Below, piece by piece: positions 8,582 through 17,590 of a DNA stretch of 64,000 bases. Every line of letters begins with the position of its first letter. The stretch's first letter is position 1. The notes beneath the pieces are model-generated. The model did not search any database and had not been told where the DNA came from. It saw only the letters and a program-made list of their open reading frames with translations. Source of the DNA: JBALVO01 sp036961445 (GTDB taxonomy: Bacteria; Pseudomonadota; Gammaproteobacteria; Pseudomonadales; Halieaceae); the NCBI GenBank assembly GCA_036961445.1, contig JBALVO010000005.1:1-64000 (forward strand), in the 5' to 3' direction. The position numbers and the translations under genes are program-made.

Positions 8582-9961
8582 TCAAGTGAGTGCGACATAA
8601 CACACCACACTGATGACCAGTGCACCAAGCACATTCAATAATAGTCCCTCACGCGCCATGCGTGAGATCGAAATCAGACCACTGCCAAACACCACGGAAT
8701 TGGGTGCGGTAGCTACCGGCAACATAAAGGCACAACTGGCACTCATTGCCGCCGGGACCATCAATATCTCGGGAGCGATCCCGGCTGCCAGCGCTGCGGC
8801 GGCCAATACAGGCATCAGTAAAGTAGTACTGGCCGTGTTGGAGGTAGCCTCGGTCATAAAGGTGACAATCAGGCAAATAATACCAATCAATGCGTACACC
8901 GGGATGCGCGTCATGCCCGCCAGCCACTGTCCCATCAATTCACTGAGGCCGGAATTAACGAAGCCCTTGGCCAGACATATACCTCCGGCAAACAACAGTA
9001 AAACGCCCCAGGGTATGGTAGTGGCGCGCTCCCAGCTCAACAGCCGCTGCCCTTTGCCATCGGGCACAATAAACATAACAATCACTGCCAGTAGTGCTAC
9101 CGAAGCATCATTCGCCTGGGGTAAATCCAACCAGACTTTCCAGCCACCAAAGGGTTCACTGCGTGTAATCCATGCCAGGGCGGTAAGGCCAAAAACGGTC
9201 ATCACCCTGCGCTCCGACGCGGTCCAGGAACCGACCTCGGGCATCTGCACGTCAAGTGCACCGCGCAAATTGCGCGTCAACAGCATTGCCATTGCCGGTA
9301 CCATGATAATCACCACCGGTAGCGCCCAACTCATCCAACGGGTGAAGCTGATCGACTCTCCGGTCGTTTGCTCATAGATCTGCATGAAAATCAGGTTGGG
9401 CGGCGTGCCTATAGGCGTACCAAGACCGCCGACACTGGCAGCATAGGCAATGCCCAGTAATAATGGCGCGGCCAGCACCTCTTTTTGCTTGGTGGCATCC
9501 AGCACAGCCAGTGCCACAGGTAATAACATCAATGTCGTTGCGGTATTGGAGATCCACATACTAAGCACAGCGGCCGCAACCATAAACCCCATAACGAGGC
9601 GGCGACCGCTGGAAGCGCCAAACACGCCAACCATACCCAGGGCAATACGTCGATGCGCGCCAGAGTGCTCCATCGCCTTGGACAACAAAAATCCACCCAG
9701 TAGTAAAAGTATCAACGGCGACCCGTATGCCTGCCCTACCTCGGCTGCGGTCAAAACCCCCATTAGCGGCAAAACGGCCAGGGGCAGCAAGGAGGTCACT
9801 GGAATGGGAATTGGCTCCAATACCCACCACAGTACGCACAGCACAGCGACACAACCTACAATGACCATGTGGTCGCTGTATCCCAGCACTTTAAGGGCTG
9901 CTGCAGCAGCAGCAGCCACCAGGGGGCCCAGCCACAAGGCCCAGCTACGCGTTACCGCCAT
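8582..9961 (-). CDS. DASS-family (SLC13) sodium:dicarboxylate/anion symporter
   Basis: A 459-residue inner-membrane protein made of hydrophobic helices throughout. It carries the two SNT signatures of the divalent anion:sodium symporter family, SNTATT in the first half and SNTAST in the second, each in a re-entrant hairpin context, plus GGLGTPIGTPPNLIF. The family moves C4-dicarboxylates, citrate, sulfate or related anions with sodium into the cell. The substrate cannot be read from sequence. It is divergent from moaA, with 125 bp between starts. Confidence 0.88.
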   Translation of the reverse strand: MAVTRSWALWLGPLVAAAAAAALKVLGYSDHMVIVGCVAVLCVLWWVLEPIPIPVTSLLPLAVLPLMGVLTAAEVGQAYGSPLILLLLGGFLLSKAMEHSGAHRRIALGMVGVFGASSGRRLVMGFMVAAAVLSMWISNTATTLMLLPVALAVLDATKQKEVLAAPLLLGIAYAASVGGLGTPIGTPPNLIFMQIYEQTTGESISFTRWMSWALPVVIIMVPAMAMLLTRNLRGALDVQMPEVGSWTASERRVMTVFGLTALAWITRSEPFGGWKVWLDLPQANDASVALLAVIVMFIVPDGKGQRLLSWERATTIPWGVLLLFAGGICLAKGFVNSGLSELMGQWLAGMTRIPVYALIGIICLIVTFMTEATSNTASTTLLMPVLAAAALAAGIAPEILMVPAAMSASCAFMLPVATAPNSVVFGSGLISISRMAREGLLLNVLGALVISVVCYVALT

Positions 9962-10086
9962 GTATTCATTACTGGCATCAAAAACTCCATCACCGTCAAC
10001 GTCGCAGCAAACATATACTCCAGCACCGTCTGATGTAAACCCCGCACTAGAGTCCCGCCCTACGAACGACTACACTGTCGGGCATT

Positions 10087-11094
10087 ATGAGAGAGCTACC
10101 CAACCAATTGATTGACCGCTTCGAGCGGCGCGTGGACTACGTGCGGCTGTCCGTCACCGATCGCTGTGATTTTCGCTGTGTTTATTGCATGGCTGAAGAC
10201 ATGACATTTGTGCCAAAACCGGAGGTACTGACACTTGAGGAGTTATACCGGGTCGCTCAGGCATTCGTAGAGCTTGGCGTGGGAAAAATCCGACTCACCG
10301 GTGGCGAACCACTGATACGCAATAACGTCATGTCATTAATCGAACGACTGGGTCGGCTCGACGGACTTGAGCAACTGGTAATGACGACCAATGGTTCGCA
10401 GCTACAGCGATTGTCCAGTGAACTTCATAACCATGGCCTAAAGCGTATTAACATCAGCCTGGATAGCCTTAATCCACGAAAATTTCGCCAGTTGACCCGG
10501 CATGGCAATCTGGACCAGGTTATCGCCGGTATCGATGCCGCCATTGCTGCCGGGTTTGAACGTATCAAGATCAACGCGGTGATATTAAAGGGTCGCAATG
10601 AGGACGAAGTACTGGACCTGGTAGAATTCGCTCGTCAGCGCGGTATTGATATAGCGTTCATCGAAGAAATGCCCCTGGGCCTCATCGATGAACACGACCG
10701 GGCCTTGAGTTTCTGCAGTTCCGATGATTTACGCACTATCATTGGCGAAAAATATACCATTGAATCACTGGGAGAACCCCAGGGCAGTGCCGGCCCCGCT
10801 CGCTATTTCAGCATGGCTGACAGTCAAACCAGGGTCGGTTTTATTTCGCCCCACAGCAATAATTTTTGTCACCTGTGTAACCGGGTCAGGGTCACCGTTG
10901 AGGGACGCCTGTTATTATGCCTTGGCAATGAACATTCGGTGGATTTGCGCGCAGTACTGCGCAGCGCCGACTACACCCCGCAGAAGCTCAAGTGGGCTAT
11001 CGTCGACGCCATGGCGGTAAAACCGGAACGTCACTACTTCGATAATCGCGCTGAACCCGACATTCTGCGCTTCATGAACATGACCGGTGGTTAG
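10087..11094 (+). CDS. moaA: GTP 3',8-cyclase MoaA
   Basis: A 335-residue radical-SAM enzyme for the first step of molybdenum cofactor synthesis, turning GTP into 3',8-cH2GTP. The N-terminal cluster motif is in YVRLSVTDRCDFRCVYC (CxxxCxxC), followed by KIRLTGGEPL. The C-terminal second 4Fe-4S site shows as CHLCNRVRVTVEGRLLLC, and the essential C-terminal Gly-Gly ends the protein. The other moa genes are not in the window. Confidence 0.97.
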   Translation: MRELPNQLIDRFERRVDYVRLSVTDRCDFRCVYCMAEDMTFVPKPEVLTLEELYRVAQAFVELGVGKIRLTGGEPLIRNNVMSLIERLGRLDGLEQLVMTTNGSQLQRLSSELHNHGLKRINISLDSLNPRKFRQLTRHGNLDQVIAGIDAAIAAGFERIKINAVILKGRNEDEVLDLVEFARQRGIDIAFIEEMPLGLIDEHDRALSFCSSDDLRTIIGEKYTIESLGEPQGSAGPARYFSMADSQTRVGFISPHSNNFCHLCNRVRVTVEGRLLLCLGNEHSVDLRAVLRSADYTPQKLKWAIVDAMAVKPERHYFDNRAEPDILRFMNMTGG

Positions 11095-11169
11095 CGGTTA
11101 GGGGCACGCCAGTCGTGTCCTGAGTCTGCTGTTCGCGTACAATAGCTCGCCCTGACCTGAGGTAATTCC

Positions 11170-12117
11170 GTGCAGAAAAAAGATTTTCCACAACTGGCAT
11201 CGATCGAAGAAATAGAACAGGGCTTTGAATCTTACGGCTATATTTGCAGTCGCAAAATAGCCACTTCTGTCTTCCTTGCTTTTCAGCTGCGCAAACCAGT
11301 ACTGGTAGAAGGCCCACCCGGAGTCGGCAAGACCGAGCTAGCCAAAACTACAGCCATGCTGCTGGATCTTCCCCTCATACGCCTGCAGTGCTACGAAGGG
11401 CTGGATGAGGCCAAAGCATTGTATGAATGGAAATATGGCAAACAGCTGCTCTACACCCAGGTGCTTAAGGAGAAACTGGGAGATCTGCTACAGGGTGCTC
11501 ATGGCCTGGCAGAATCCGTGGAGCGCTTACACCAGTTCGGTGACATATTTTACTCTGAGGACTTTCTCGAACCCCGTCCGTTGCTAAAAGCCATGCAACA
11601 GGAAAAGGGAGCGGTATTGCTGATAGACGAGGTGGACAAGTCCGATTATGAATTCGAATCCCTACTTCTGGAAATCCTTTCTGATTATCAGATATCCATC
11701 CCCGAAATAGGCACGGTAAAAGCGACGACTACGCCGATGGTATTTCTTACCAGTAACAATTCAAGGGAGATCTCCGACGCGCTGAAGCGACGCTGCCTGC
11801 ACCTGTATATCCCCTTTCCTACGGTGGAACTGGAAGAGCGTATTATCCGCAGCCGTGTGCCCGATGTGGATGATCAATTGCGCCACCAACTGGTAGAGTT
11901 TGTGCACTCACTGCGCCAGCTGGATTTGAAGAAAGTTCCCGCTATATCGGAAACTATCGACTGGGCACGCAGTCTGCTACTTATGCATGCCGATCAACTG
12001 GACGAAGAACTGGTGCGCAGCACACTGAATGTATTACTTAAATTCGAGGACGACATCGAAGTCACCGACACAGAACTGCGCAGCCTGGTTCGCGATAGTG
12101 CCAGTGTCAGCAATTAA
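11170..12117 (+). CDS. MoxR-family AAA+ ATPase
   Basis: A 315-residue AAA+ protein. Walker A GPPGVGKT lies at about residues 48-55 and Walker B is LLIDEVDK. A sensor-type TSNNSREISDALKRR segment and the arginine region follow. MoxR ATPases act as chaperones that load metals or assemble complexes, usually with a von Willebrand A partner, which is the next gene. The start is GTG at 11170 after a GAGG-type ribosome site. This is the first gene of a rightward cluster that includes the VWA protein, a zinc-ribbon membrane peptide, DUF1631 and PilZ. Confidence 0.9.
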   Translation: MQKKDFPQLASIEEIEQGFESYGYICSRKIATSVFLAFQLRKPVLVEGPPGVGKTELAKTTAMLLDLPLIRLQCYEGLDEAKALYEWKYGKQLLYTQVLKEKLGDLLQGAHGLAESVERLHQFGDIFYSEDFLEPRPLLKAMQQEKGAVLLIDEVDKSDYEFESLLLEILSDYQISIPEIGTVKATTTPMVFLTSNNSREISDALKRRCLHLYIPFPTVELEERIIRSRVPDVDDQLRHQLVEFVHSLRQLDLKKVPAISETIDWARSLLLMHADQLDEELVRSTLNVLLKFEDDIEVTDTELRSLVRDSASVSN

Positions 12118-12181
12118 ACACGGGGAAAGCCGGCACCTGGCACAATCGACTAAACAGCCCGGGTATCGAAGCACATAAGCC

Positions 12182-13621
12182 ATGCAATCAAATCTTGTCA
12201 GCTTCATTCAGGTACTACGCAGCCATGATGTAAGGGTTTCCCCGGCCGAATCGCTGGACGCAGTCGATGTTGCGGCCACGCTCGGGTACGCCGATCGCAA
12301 CCTGCTGCGCGACGGACTGGCCATGACACTGGCCAAATCGCCCGAGGAAGAGCTGATCTTCCTGAAATGCTTCGACCGATTCTTTCACCACGAGCTGGCC
12401 GATTTTTCCGACACTGAGCTATCTGCAGAGGCCAGCCAGGACGACACTGACTCCGGCGCGGATTCGGATACTGACGCGGCTGACAATACGATAACGGACC
12501 CGACCGATGCTGCCGGAGATTTATCGCCCCTGGAAATGGCCGCACAGGACAACCCAACGCTACAATCGCTGCTGCAATCGCCCCTGATGCAAAGCCTGGA
12601 GCAAAACGATCGCAATGAACTCACCGTGGCGATAGGCCAGGCCGGGGAACGGGTAGGTCTGCAGCAAATCCAGATGTTCACACAAAAAGGCCAGTTCACC
12701 CGCAAAATACTCGACGAACTGGGGGAGGAGCACATACGTAATGCGGTGATAGAACTGGAACGGGCGGAGAATCCAGCCTTGCCGCTAGTGCAGCGCTACC
12801 GGGATATCCTGCGCGAGCGGGTGCGCGATCATGTGGAACGCGAGTACCTGATGCATGCAGAGGGGAAAACACGGCAGTTCATGGATGACATCCTGAGCAA
12901 AACTCGACTCAACAACATCGAACATATGTATCTGCACAAAGTGCATGAAATAATAAGAAAAATGGCCAGAAAATTGGCCAGCCGCCACTCCCGCAAGCGC
13001 AAGCAGGTAAAGCGCGGTCAGTTAAACATGCCCAAAACCATCCGTAAGGGCATCCCCAACGACGGGGTGATGTTCAATACTTACTGGCGCCAGGTACGCA
13101 AAGAAAAACCACAAATTTTGGCCGTGTGTGACGTCAGTGGCTCAGTTGCGGCGTACGCCAAATTCCTGCTGTTATTTCTTTACAGCCTCCAGGACGTGCT
13201 GCCGAAAGTGAGGAGTTTCGCTTTTTCCAGTCACCTGGGAGAGGTCAGCGATTTTTTCGATGACTACCCGGTAGAAAAGGCTATTGAGTTGGTTAATTGG
13301 AAATACGGCGGGGCCACAGACTATGGCAACAGCCTGATGGACTTCGCCAAACTAGCGCTGAATGACATTAACAGCAATACCACGGTAATTATCCTCGGGG
13401 ATGCCCGTAATAACCAAGGCGACCCCAAGCTGGAAATCATGCAAAGTATTTATCAGCGCTCACGACAGGTCATCTGGTTAAACCCGGAGTCGCGCAGAGC
13501 CTGGGGCACAGGCGATTCGGAAATGCTGCGCTACCTCAGTGCCTGTCATTTTAGCGCCGAATGCAATAATCTTAAACAATTGGAACGGATCGTCGATCAA
13601 CTTCTAAAGAGCACCGGATAA
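12182..13621 (+). CDS. CoxE-like VWA-domain protein
   Basis: A 479-residue protein. The C-terminal half (about 300-470) is a CoxE-type von Willebrand A domain with a MIDAS start DVSGS at about residues 317-321 and VIILGDARNNQGDPK later. Residues 75-105 are very acidic (many Asp/Ser/Thr), and a basic patch KLASRHSRKRKQVKRGQ precedes the VWA domain. CoxE proteins pair with MoxR-like ATPases (as CoxD-CoxE in CO dehydrogenase maturation). No dehydrogenase lies nearby, so the client here is unknown. The next gene begins 5 bp after the stop. Confidence 0.88.
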   Translation: MQSNLVSFIQVLRSHDVRVSPAESLDAVDVAATLGYADRNLLRDGLAMTLAKSPEEELIFLKCFDRFFHHELADFSDTELSAEASQDDTDSGADSDTDAADNTITDPTDAAGDLSPLEMAAQDNPTLQSLLQSPLMQSLEQNDRNELTVAIGQAGERVGLQQIQMFTQKGQFTRKILDELGEEHIRNAVIELERAENPALPLVQRYRDILRERVRDHVEREYLMHAEGKTRQFMDDILSKTRLNNIEHMYLHKVHEIIRKMARKLASRHSRKRKQVKRGQLNMPKTIRKGIPNDGVMFNTYWRQVRKEKPQILAVCDVSGSVAAYAKFLLLFLYSLQDVLPKVRSFAFSSHLGEVSDFFDDYPVEKAIELVNWKYGGATDYGNSLMDFAKLALNDINSNTTVIILGDARNNQGDPKLEIMQSIYQRSRQVIWLNPESRRAWGTGDSEMLRYLSACHFSAECNNLKQLERIVDQLLKSTG

Positions 13622-13626
13622 CTCTT

Positions 13627-13827
13627 ATGGCTTATTTCTGCAAAGATTGCAGCTATCGCGGAAAAGTAAGCGGTCAAGCAGGCGAATGCCCCGCCTGCGG
13701 ATCATTTAACCTGGATAAAGGCCAGACACAGAAAGAAAAGCCGCCGCCGGCCAAATGGCGACTGATCCTTCTGGCAGTACTGTGGGGCTACCTTATAGCA
13801 ATGATCATCTGGAAGCTTATCAACTGA
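13627..13827 (+). CDS. Small zinc-ribbon protein with one C-terminal membrane helix
   Basis: A 66-residue peptide. Two CxxC pairs (Cys5/8 and Cys21/24) form a likely rubredoxin-type zinc ribbon, then a Lys/Pro linker, then one hydrophobic helix at about residues 44-63. It would sit in the inner membrane with the ribbon in the cytoplasm. It lies 5 bp behind the VWA gene and overlaps the longest reading of the next gene. I do not recognise a named family; it may recruit the MoxR/VWA pair to the membrane. Confidence 0.75.
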   Translation: MAYFCKDCSYRGKVSGQAGECPACGSFNLDKGQTQKEKPPPAKWRLILLAVLWGYLIAMIIWKLIN

Positions 13828-15788
13828 AACTGAACGCCAGACATTTCCCTCTATCGTGTTCGCTGCAAGAGCTGGTGCTGAAGCGCTATATCGATAAATC
13901 CGGTGTTGCGGGAAACCCGCCTGCTATGGCCGAGAATGAGTTGCTGCGGTACATCAAAAACACTGACAATTTTGGCCTCACACCGCTGGAGAGCATTCTG
14001 CTTCAAGCCGAGGCGCTTGGCGACCCGGCTCTGCCAACACCCGGGCAAGCGGCTGTGCTGCAATGGCTCGGGGTCGCACTGCGCAGCTGGGAGCAACACT
14101 TTCCGCTGGAAGAACCGCTGGCGTCACAGGTGCGTCCTTTGCAATCCCTGACGGCGGCACTGGCATTAACCGACCCCGAGTTTCTTGTACCTGGCGCCCA
14201 CCCCATGCACCAGCTACTGGATACACTGCAGGCCAGCGCGATCGGTTGGCAACCCCAGCTGGGCAGAGCCGCCAAGTCCCTGGAGCGACAGGTCGCTAGC
14301 ATGGTGGGCACGGCTCTGACCTGGTTTGATAACCAGAACATTGACCTGTCAGCGCTGAGCACTGAATTGGCTACCGTAGCCGAACGGGATCAGGACAGAG
14401 CAAGTCGCATGAGCCAGCGCGTGATAGAAACCGAACAGGGCCGGCTCAAAACGGCCGATGTTAAGCGTCAAGCAGCACAAATGATCAATTCCGCATTGGA
14501 AAAATTCTCGGCGCCTGTCTCGGTAGGAGACTTCCTCAAGGGGCCATGGTATACCAGCGCTCAACTGGTGTTGCTGAAGTCTGGCGCCGATTCCGACGCG
14601 TGGGCATTGATGTCGGCAACCACAGATACCCTGCTCGATTCGCTACAGGCTCCGACAGAAGACCAGGCAGAAGATCGGAGGCAGCTAATCTTCGCCGCTG
14701 TTACCCAGATTCCAAAAGACATCAGGAAGCTATTACTCAGTCTGCAACATGATAACGAAGCAGTAGACGACGCTGTTGGCCTGATAGAGTTCGCTCATCT
14801 ACGTATCCTGCGCCAGCAAACCCTGGAGTTGGAAAAAATCTCGCTCATAGCGGTGGACACCGAGAAAGTGAATGCCGCTCCCGATGACTTTGAAGCAATG
14901 GATCGCATCAAACCCGGTCAATGGTTTCGTATTACTACCGGCCCGCAGGAGATCCTGCGCGTTCACTTGATATTAAAAATGGAACACGAACAGCAACTGC
15001 TGTTTACCAATCAAGCCGGGGTTAAGGCACTGCAGCTGGCATATCAGGAATTCGCCGACTTGCTCGCCGCAGATAATGTCGTGCGGCTGCGCAGCGGGGC
15101 CAGTTTCAGCGCCTGCCTGGCCGCTGCTGCCGGTATAAAATCTACTGAGCAGGTCGAGGTTCTGTCCAACGCAGCGGCACAACACAGCCAACGCGAACAG
15201 CAACTAGCAGCTACCCTGATAGATGAACCAGCAGAATTACAACCGGACCAACTGTCATCTTTGCATGACGTTGTCACTGGCGATGACTTCCAAAACACAG
15301 TAAGCGAGTCTGTCACTGTAGATTTTGCTGCAATGGGAATGGCCGCTATGGAATCAGCCGCGGTGGAGCCAGCCCCGATGGAATCAGCCGCGGTGGTGCC
15401 AGCCCCGGTGAAATCATCCACCACAGAACCGGCAGCTGCAGAACCAACAGCGGCGAACACAATAGATCATGTCGGCGTGGCGTCCACTTTCAAACAATCC
15501 GCTGCCAACGAACCGGTACCTGAAGCCCTGCAACGAAAGGCGCTGGATTTACCAATGGGAGCGTGGCTGGGTTTCCATGATGGCGATACCCCGCTCATGG
15601 CAAAACTTGCGGTGCACGATCGCAAGAGGGACAACTATATTTTTGTAAACCGCGAAGGGATCAAGATGCGTGAACTAAGCAAGCGGATGTTACTCAAACT
15701 CATGGATGATGGTCTGGTCGACATTCTGCAAACCAGCTCCAACTTCCGCGACAAAGTGACACTGGCAAGAACTCAACTCGACGAGTGA
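13755..15788 (+). CDS. DUF1631-family protein
   Basis: Up to 677 residues. The N-terminal part shows ALTDPEFLVPGAHPMHQLLD and long helices like DUF1631 proteins. The C-terminal 90 residues (LPMGAWLGFHDGDTPLMAKLAVHDRKRDNYIFVNREG) form a conserved beta-rich end with a PilZ-like look. An Ala/Pro/Glu-rich linker (about 530-575) contains a DNA tandem repeat. Function unknown in the family. The start is uncertain: the ATG at 13755 lies inside the previous gene, GTG 13875 and ATG 13926 are alternatives, and the first 24 residues of the longest form are antisense-like in composition. It is followed by a PilZ gene, suggesting a c-di-GMP-linked role (inference). Confidence 0.75.
   Translation: MATDPSGSTVGLPYSNDHLEAYQLKLNARHFPLSCSLQELVLKRYIDKSGVAGNPPAMAENELLRYIKNTDNFGLTPLESILLQAEALGDPALPTPGQAAVLQWLGVALRSWEQHFPLEEPLASQVRPLQSLTAALALTDPEFLVPGAHPMHQLLDTLQASAIGWQPQLGRAAKSLERQVASMVGTALTWFDNQNIDLSALSTELATVAERDQDRASRMSQRVIETEQGRLKTADVKRQAAQMINSALEKFSAPVSVGDFLKGPWYTSAQLVLLKSGADSDAWALMSATTDTLLDSLQAPTEDQAEDRRQLIFAAVTQIPKDIRKLLLSLQHDNEAVDDAVGLIEFAHLRILRQQTLELEKISLIAVDTEKVNAAPDDFEAMDRIKPGQWFRITTGPQEILRVHLILKMEHEQQLLFTNQAGVKALQLAYQEFADLLAADNVVRLRSGASFSACLAAAAGIKSTEQVEVLSNAAAQHSQREQQLAATLIDEPAELQPDQLSSLHDVVTGDDFQNTVSESVTVDFAAMGMAAMESAAVEPAPMESAAVVPAPVKSSTTEPAAAEPTAANTIDHVGVASTFKQSAANEPVPEALQRKALDLPMGAWLGFHDGDTPLMAKLAVHDRKRDNYIFVNREGIKMRELSKRMLLKLMDDGLVDILQTSSNFRDKVTLARTQLDE
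15348..15407 (+). repeat. 30-bp tandem repeat inside the DUF1631 gene
   Basis: Two adjacent 30-bp copies (15348-15377 and 15378-15407) differ at one base and encode a MESAAVxPAP unit. A degraded partial copy follows. The repeat is in frame and lies in the flexible linker, so copy-number change would alter linker length without shifting frame. Confidence 0.85.
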
Positions 15789-15806
15789 ATAAGGGATCAT
15801 TGATGC

Positions 15807-16172
15807 ATGTCTGAGGAAAAGAGAGAGCACCTGCGACTCCCCCTCCAAAGCAGAATATTTATCGAACTGGTGTCGCCCAAGGTGGGCAGCGAAGAATCCG
15901 GTGAAGTCGCTATATGTAAAACACTGGACGCCTCTCGCGGTGGCTTGCGGGTCAATCTGAAACAGGAATTGACAGTAGGCGCAATCCTGCAGATTGGAGT
16001 GCAACTGCCTGATTCGGACGAGACTCTCTACCTGGCGGGTGAAGTTCGCTGGAGTCGACCTAGTGATGATCCGCTGTATATATGGTCAGCTGGCTTTAAG
16101 TTAATGAATGCCGGTGATTCCGATATCGATAGCTGGGTCGCCCTGCTGACCTGGATGGATACTGCCGAGTAA
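15807..16172 (+). CDS. PilZ-domain protein
   Basis: A 121-residue single-domain protein. It has the c-di-GMP-binding elements of PilZ: the basic N-terminal stretch EKREHLRLPLQSR (RxxxR-like) and DASRGGLRV (D/NxSxxG), followed by beta strands ending in a GEVRW segment. It probably binds c-di-GMP in the cytoplasm; its output is unknown. It begins 18 bp after the DUF1631 gene and converges on pilU, so a link to type IV pilus or surface behaviour is plausible but not shown. Confidence 0.87.
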   Translation: MSEEKREHLRLPLQSRIFIELVSPKVGSEESGEVAICKTLDASRGGLRVNLKQELTVGAILQIGVQLPDSDETLYLAGEVRWSRPSDDPLYIWSAGFKLMNAGDSDIDSWVALLTWMDTAE

Positions 16173-16195
16173 AACAGGCCACACGCCGCCGTTAA

Positions 16196-17338
16196 TCAGC
16201 TCTGAAACATCCCGTCCTCTTCGTCCTCCAGGCTCTCCAGGCTGAATCCCATGGAGCCGTTTTCATCGAGTTCACCACCCTCCTTGGCGAACTTGATTTT
16301 GAGTCGGACATTATTGGGGGAATCGGCATTACGCAACGCTTCATCTTCGCTAATCAGCCCCTCCTGGTAGAGCTCGAACAACGCGGTATCAAAGGTCTTC
16401 ATACCTATATTTTCTGACTTCTGCATCACTTCCTTGATTCCGTCTATGTCACCCTTGAGGATAAGATCGGAGATCATGGGGGTTCCCAATAACACCTCGA
16501 TGGCGGCACAGCGCTTGCCGTCGGTAGTAGGAATCAGTCGCTGGGACACAATGCATTGCATGTTCATCGACATGTCCATCAATAGCTGTGGTCGCCTCTC
16601 CTCGGGGAAGAAGTTGATGATTCTGTCCAGGGCCTGGTTGGCATTGTTGGCATGCAGTGTGGATATACAAAGGTGACCAGTTTCAGCAAACGCGATGGCG
16701 TGCTCCATGGTCTCCCGATCCCGGATCTCACCGATCAGTATTACATCCGGCGCCTGGCGCAGTGTATTTTTCAGGGCGTTATGCCAACTGCGGGTATCTA
16801 CCCCAACTTCGCGCTGGTTAACAATGGACTTCTTGTGGTTGTGCACATACTCCACTGGATCCTCGATCGTCACAATATGCCCACTGCTATTGCTATTGCG
16901 GTAATCGATGAGCGCAGCCAGGGAAGTGGATTTACCTGAGCCGGTGGCCCCGACAAAGAGTACCAGCCCGCGCTTACGCATCACCACATCCGTCAGGATG
17001 GTGGGCAAGCGCAGATCCTGCCATTTAGGGATATCAGCCACGATATTACGGGCCACAATGCCCACTTCGTTGCGCTGCACAAATATATTGACTCGAAAGC
17101 GTCCATAACCGGAGATAGAAGTAGCAAGATTCATCTCCAACTCCGTCTCGAATTCGGCCTGCTGGGTGGGATCCATGATTTCGTAGGCGATATCCTTGAT
17201 TTCGCCGGGCTGCATAATCTCACTGGCAATAGGCTTGAGCTCTCCCTGAAACTTCGCACAGGGCGGCGCGCCCGTGCTCAGGTAAAGGTCTGAGCCACCC
17301 TCGTTAGAAAGAATTTTGAGCCACTCGGTTATTCTCAC
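16196..17338 (-). CDS. pilU: Type IV pilus retraction ATPase PilU
   Basis: A 380-residue hexameric secretion-type ATPase of the PilT/PilU family. Walker A GATGSGKSTS is near residue 130, the Walker B region reads VILIGEIRDRETMEHA and the His box is HLCISTLHAN. The acidic C-terminal tail (LESLEDEEDGMF) and the length, longer than PilT, favour PilU, the accessory motor that works with PilT. PilT is normally adjacent to pilU but is not visible here. It is divergent from gshA across a 252-bp gap in which I saw no clear element. Confidence 0.9.
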   Translation of the reverse strand: MRITEWLKILSNEGGSDLYLSTGAPPCAKFQGELKPIASEIMQPGEIKDIAYEIMDPTQQAEFETELEMNLATSISGYGRFRVNIFVQRNEVGIVARNIVADIPKWQDLRLPTILTDVVMRKRGLVLFVGATGSGKSTSLAALIDYRNSNSSGHIVTIEDPVEYVHNHKKSIVNQREVGVDTRSWHNALKNTLRQAPDVILIGEIRDRETMEHAIAFAETGHLCISTLHANNANQALDRIINFFPEERRPQLLMDMSMNMQCIVSQRLIPTTDGKRCAAIEVLLGTPMISDLILKGDIDGIKEVMQKSENIGMKTFDTALFELYQEGLISEDEALRNADSPNNVRLKIKFAKEGGELDENGSMGFSLESLEDEEDGMFQS

Positions 17339-17590
17339 GCTCTATCCCCTGCTTGTTATTGTTTGCAGCCAATTATTCAACTGCAGCTCTGGCTACTCTA
17401 GCAGTTTGCCGCCGCCGGGCAAGTGCCTACCGTACAGAAAGTCGAGAAATAGCGCTGCCAGCATCACGCCCCTGCGCAACTGTACTCCACCGGCATTGGC
17501 ATATACACTTGTGCCCGTCTCGAACTGCCGTCATGGGTCAACCCGGCCCCGAATCAAACTGCTAGTTCCGCTTACCCACAGGAGTTCCCC

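Noticed and set aside
8613..9377. 254-codon plus-strand frame
   Set aside because: Antisense to the DASS transporter; composition reflects the complement of membrane helices.
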